Position numbers and translations under genes: made by a program. Below the pieces are notes generated by a model. That model was not told the origin of the DNA. It searched no databases and saw only the letters and a program-made list of their open reading frames with translations. A DNA stretch of 64,000 bases, taken from assembly GCA_948144175.1 (NCBI GenBank), contig CANXME010000213.1, positions 4,223,501 through 4,287,500 on the forward strand, in the 5' to 3' direction. Shown here piece after piece: positions 62,230 to 64,000 of this stretch. The stretch is from Closterium sp. NIES-65. Lineage: Eukaryota > Streptophyta > Zygnematophyceae > Desmidiales > Closteriaceae. Positions within the stretch are counted from its first letter, which is position 1. The number at the start of each line of letters is the position of its first letter.

Positions 62230-64000
62230 ATGGCATTCGCCTCGCCCACCATGGCCAACCCCATCACCCCACTCCGTCTTGACGTCGATGGCTCTAGCTC
62301 CAACTTCAAGGCATGGAGCTATGCGGTTGACAAGCACCTACTGAGCCGTGACGTGCAGGGATTGGACCTCAAGGATGTCCTCCTCAACCGTGGCAAGGGA
62401 AAAAAGCCCCTTCTCCCTCGCGAGCCGACCGAATCCGCTAGTGAGGCTGACAGAAAGGCATATGAGGAAGCTATTGGGAAGTACCAGAAGTGGGAGAAGG
62501 CTGATGCTGCAATTATCAGCGTCTTCATCGCCTCCACCCCTCCAGAACTTGTCAACACGTTCCATAACTACCCTACCTCCAACGCCATCTGGAAGTATCT
62601 CCAGGATCGGTTCATGAACAAGACTGCAGTCGGAGTTGCCATCCTCATCCCCAGCATGTTCCAGGTCCGCCTTGAGGATTGCTCGGGAATGGCCGACTAC
62701 ATTGCCAAGGTTCAGACCATTCATGGCGAACTCAAGGAGCTGGGTATAGTCTTCCCCGAACAGGCCCCTGCAGCAGCTCTTCTCGTTGGTCTCACCACAA
62801 CCTATGAAATCACAAGGAAGATGCTCCTCACGCTGACTGCGGAAGACCTCACTTTTGCCAAGGTCTCCACCGCACTCCTCTCTGCCGAGAAAGACTCCAC
62901 GGCTCAGGCCAAGGCTTACGCCATCCGTGCTCCCATGCCTCAAGCCAGTGTCGCATCGGCCCTTGCCTCGGCGCCCCTCCAGCGCAACCGCTTCCCACCG
63001 TGCACCTACGTCGTCAAGTATGGCAACCGCAAGGGACAAGTGTGTGGTGGCACTAACCACCCCTTTGCTACGTGCTTCAAGAAGAAGGACGACGAATGGT
63101 ACGCCATCCACGGCATAGACAAGAGGCCACCGAACTGGATGTGTGCGCGCAAGGCCAACCTGGTTGAGGTCCAGGACCCCGCTTCGCCTAGTGCTAGTGA
63201 TAGTGCTCCTGCTGATGCCCGTATCAACCTGTTGTTCCCTGGCACTGCCATGATTAATGAAGCTACCTCCCAGTACCTCGGCTCATCACAAGCACCACAA
63301 TACATAGAGTGCACACTCGACAGCGGGGCCACACACACTGTACTCAAGGAGACAATCTCCTTCAAACCCTACGCAACACCCATCCCTCTCCTAGGAGCTG
63401 ACTCAAGCTTCACCACTCATGTCAAGGGTTCATCCACAGTCCCGTGCCCCGCCTTCCCTTCCAGCACTGTCACTGGAATGTGCGTGCCTTCACTCCGCCA
63501 CAATCTCGTGGCTCAAACGGAAGTTCAGGAAGCTGGACTACGCACCATCTTCTGGGAGAACGAGAACTATGGTGATATCCTCGACCCACTCACCAACAAG
63601 GTCTTGACTCGTTTCACCCTCAACAGCAGCGGCCTTTACACGCTGCAAGTACCCATCCCACAGGTGTCTACCACCCAAACAGCGGCGACCACCTCACCAT
63701 GCTCGTGCCGCAGTTCCTCCAACCCGACCATACTCTACCACCATCGGCTCGGGCACCCAAACTTCCGCACACTTGCTGACATGGCCTCCAAGAAACTTCT
63801 ACTCGGCCTGCCAGCCTCACTTCCTCCACCACCAGACTCCCCCGCTCCCACGTGCCTTGACTGCACCAAGAGCAAACTGCGTCAACAGCCCCACCCGGCC
63901 TCACCCTCTGTCGCAGCAGGACCACTGGACCTGGTACACCTGGACGTCTGGGGCCCTGCCCCTGTTCCCGCACGAGGTGGTTATCGCTACTTCCTTGTTA
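62230..64000 (+). CDS. gag-pol: Copia F Gag-Pol, N-terminal part (open to window end)
   Basis: ATG 62230 opens MAFASPTMANPITPLRLD; a second ATG at 62251 is also possible. 590 codons run without a stop to the edge. Gag (FKAWSYAVDKHLLSRD, EYRF-like middle) is followed by a variant knuckle C-x13-C-x4-H-x4-C (CTYVVKYGNRKG...CGGTNHPFATC, about 63004-63075). Next come the protease LDSGATHTV (about 63315), the GAG-pre-integrase HHRLGHPN (about 63740) with a C..C pair (CLDCTK), and the start of the integrase core, HLDVWGPAP (about 63940). All motifs seen are intact. RT and RNase H would lie to the right. Confidence 0.92.
   Translation, partial: MAFASPTMANPITPLRLDVDGSSSNFKAWSYAVDKHLLSRDVQGLDLKDVLLNRGKGKKPLLPREPTESASEADRKAYEEAIGKYQKWEKADAAIISVFIASTPPELVNTFHNYPTSNAIWKYLQDRFMNKTAVGVAILIPSMFQVRLEDCSGMADYIAKVQTIHGELKELGIVFPEQAPAAALLVGLTTTYEITRKMLLTLTAEDLTFAKVSTALLSAEKDSTAQAKAYAIRAPMPQASVASALASAPLQRNRFPPCTYVVKYGNRKGQVCGGTNHPFATCFKKKDDEWYAIHGIDKRPPNWMCARKANLVEVQDPASPSASDSAPADARINLLFPGTAMINEATSQYLGSSQAPQYIECTLDSGATHTVLKETISFKPYATPIPLLGADSSFTTHVKGSSTVPCPAFPSSTVTGMCVPSLRHNLVAQTEVQEAGLRTIFWENENYGDILDPLTNKVLTRFTLNSSGLYTLQVPIPQVSTTQTAATTSPCSCRSSSNPTILYHHRLGHPNFRTLADMASKKLLLGLPASLPPPPDSPAPTCLDCTKSKLRQQPHPASPSVAAGPLDLVHLDVWGPAPVPARGGYRYFLV

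Larger units (their letters stand above)
61183..64000 (+). mobile_element. Ty1/copia retrotransposon F, 5' part
   Basis: A repeat-like 5' end starting TGTTAGTGTTAGCC interrupts the satellite. A primer site, TGGTATTAGAGC, lies at 61472-61483, then a leader and a gag-pol frame open to the window end. The 3' LTR is beyond the window, so the LTR end (about 61469) is inferred from the primer site. It is a different lineage from A-D and E. Confidence 0.88.

Overview
This window looks like a transposon-rich stretch of a nuclear genome from the green lineage. Pointers are plant-type Ty1/copia elements, several primed from initiator Met-tRNA (primer site TGGTATCAGAGC or a variant), a Ty3/gypsy chromovirus, PIF/Harbinger elements with TWA target duplications, a three-exon RING-H2 gene of ATL type with short GT-AG introns, and AAACCCTAAA-type telo-box words. 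High GC, very short copia LTRs and GC minisatellites make me think of a streptophyte alga (Closterium-like), but the species is a guess. I see no rRNA, tRNA or CRISPR.

Layout. 1-8467: degenerate minus-strand copia (A), cut by the left edge. A small non-autonomous LTR element (4306-5657) sits in its coding region and a MITE (7871-8334) sits in its 5' LTR. 8468-16186: the only clear host-gene region, with a complete RING-H2 gene (9007-9816, minus), a second possible spliced gene (10022-10500) and a long block of minisatellites and duplicated modules (11197-16016). 16187-32764: a MITE and a complete PIF/Harbinger transposon side by side, sharing a TTA target site. The Harbinger element is split by a gypsy chromovirus (16793-29691), which is split by an apparently intact copia (B, 21344-28676). 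Each junction has a matching target-site duplication, so the order of events is readable.

32876-41535: a long palindrome (arms about 630-645 nt) whose right arm is split by copia C (33778-41155). 41565-49128: copia D, with a solo LTR in its leader. 49134-53305: AT-richer sequence without a clear gene. 53306-56527: copia E, which keeps only a Gag-protease-like ORF (TR-GAG-like). 56808-61182: two satellite blocks of a 12-bp unit, many repeats carrying TGACGTCA, around a 1.2-kb GTCGAC-rich spacer. 61183-64000: 5' part of a different copia (F), open to the window end.

How the parts relate: A-D are one copia family (same Gag, variant zinc knuckle, DSG protease, DDE integrase, YVDD RT, RNase H), with A and B on minus and C and D on plus. 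B has identical LTRs and one unbroken ORF, so it may be active. C and D are broken mostly by CAG-to-TAG changes. The Harbinger element keeps both its proteins, the DDE transposase and the Myb-like partner, and could in principle mobilise nearby MITEs.
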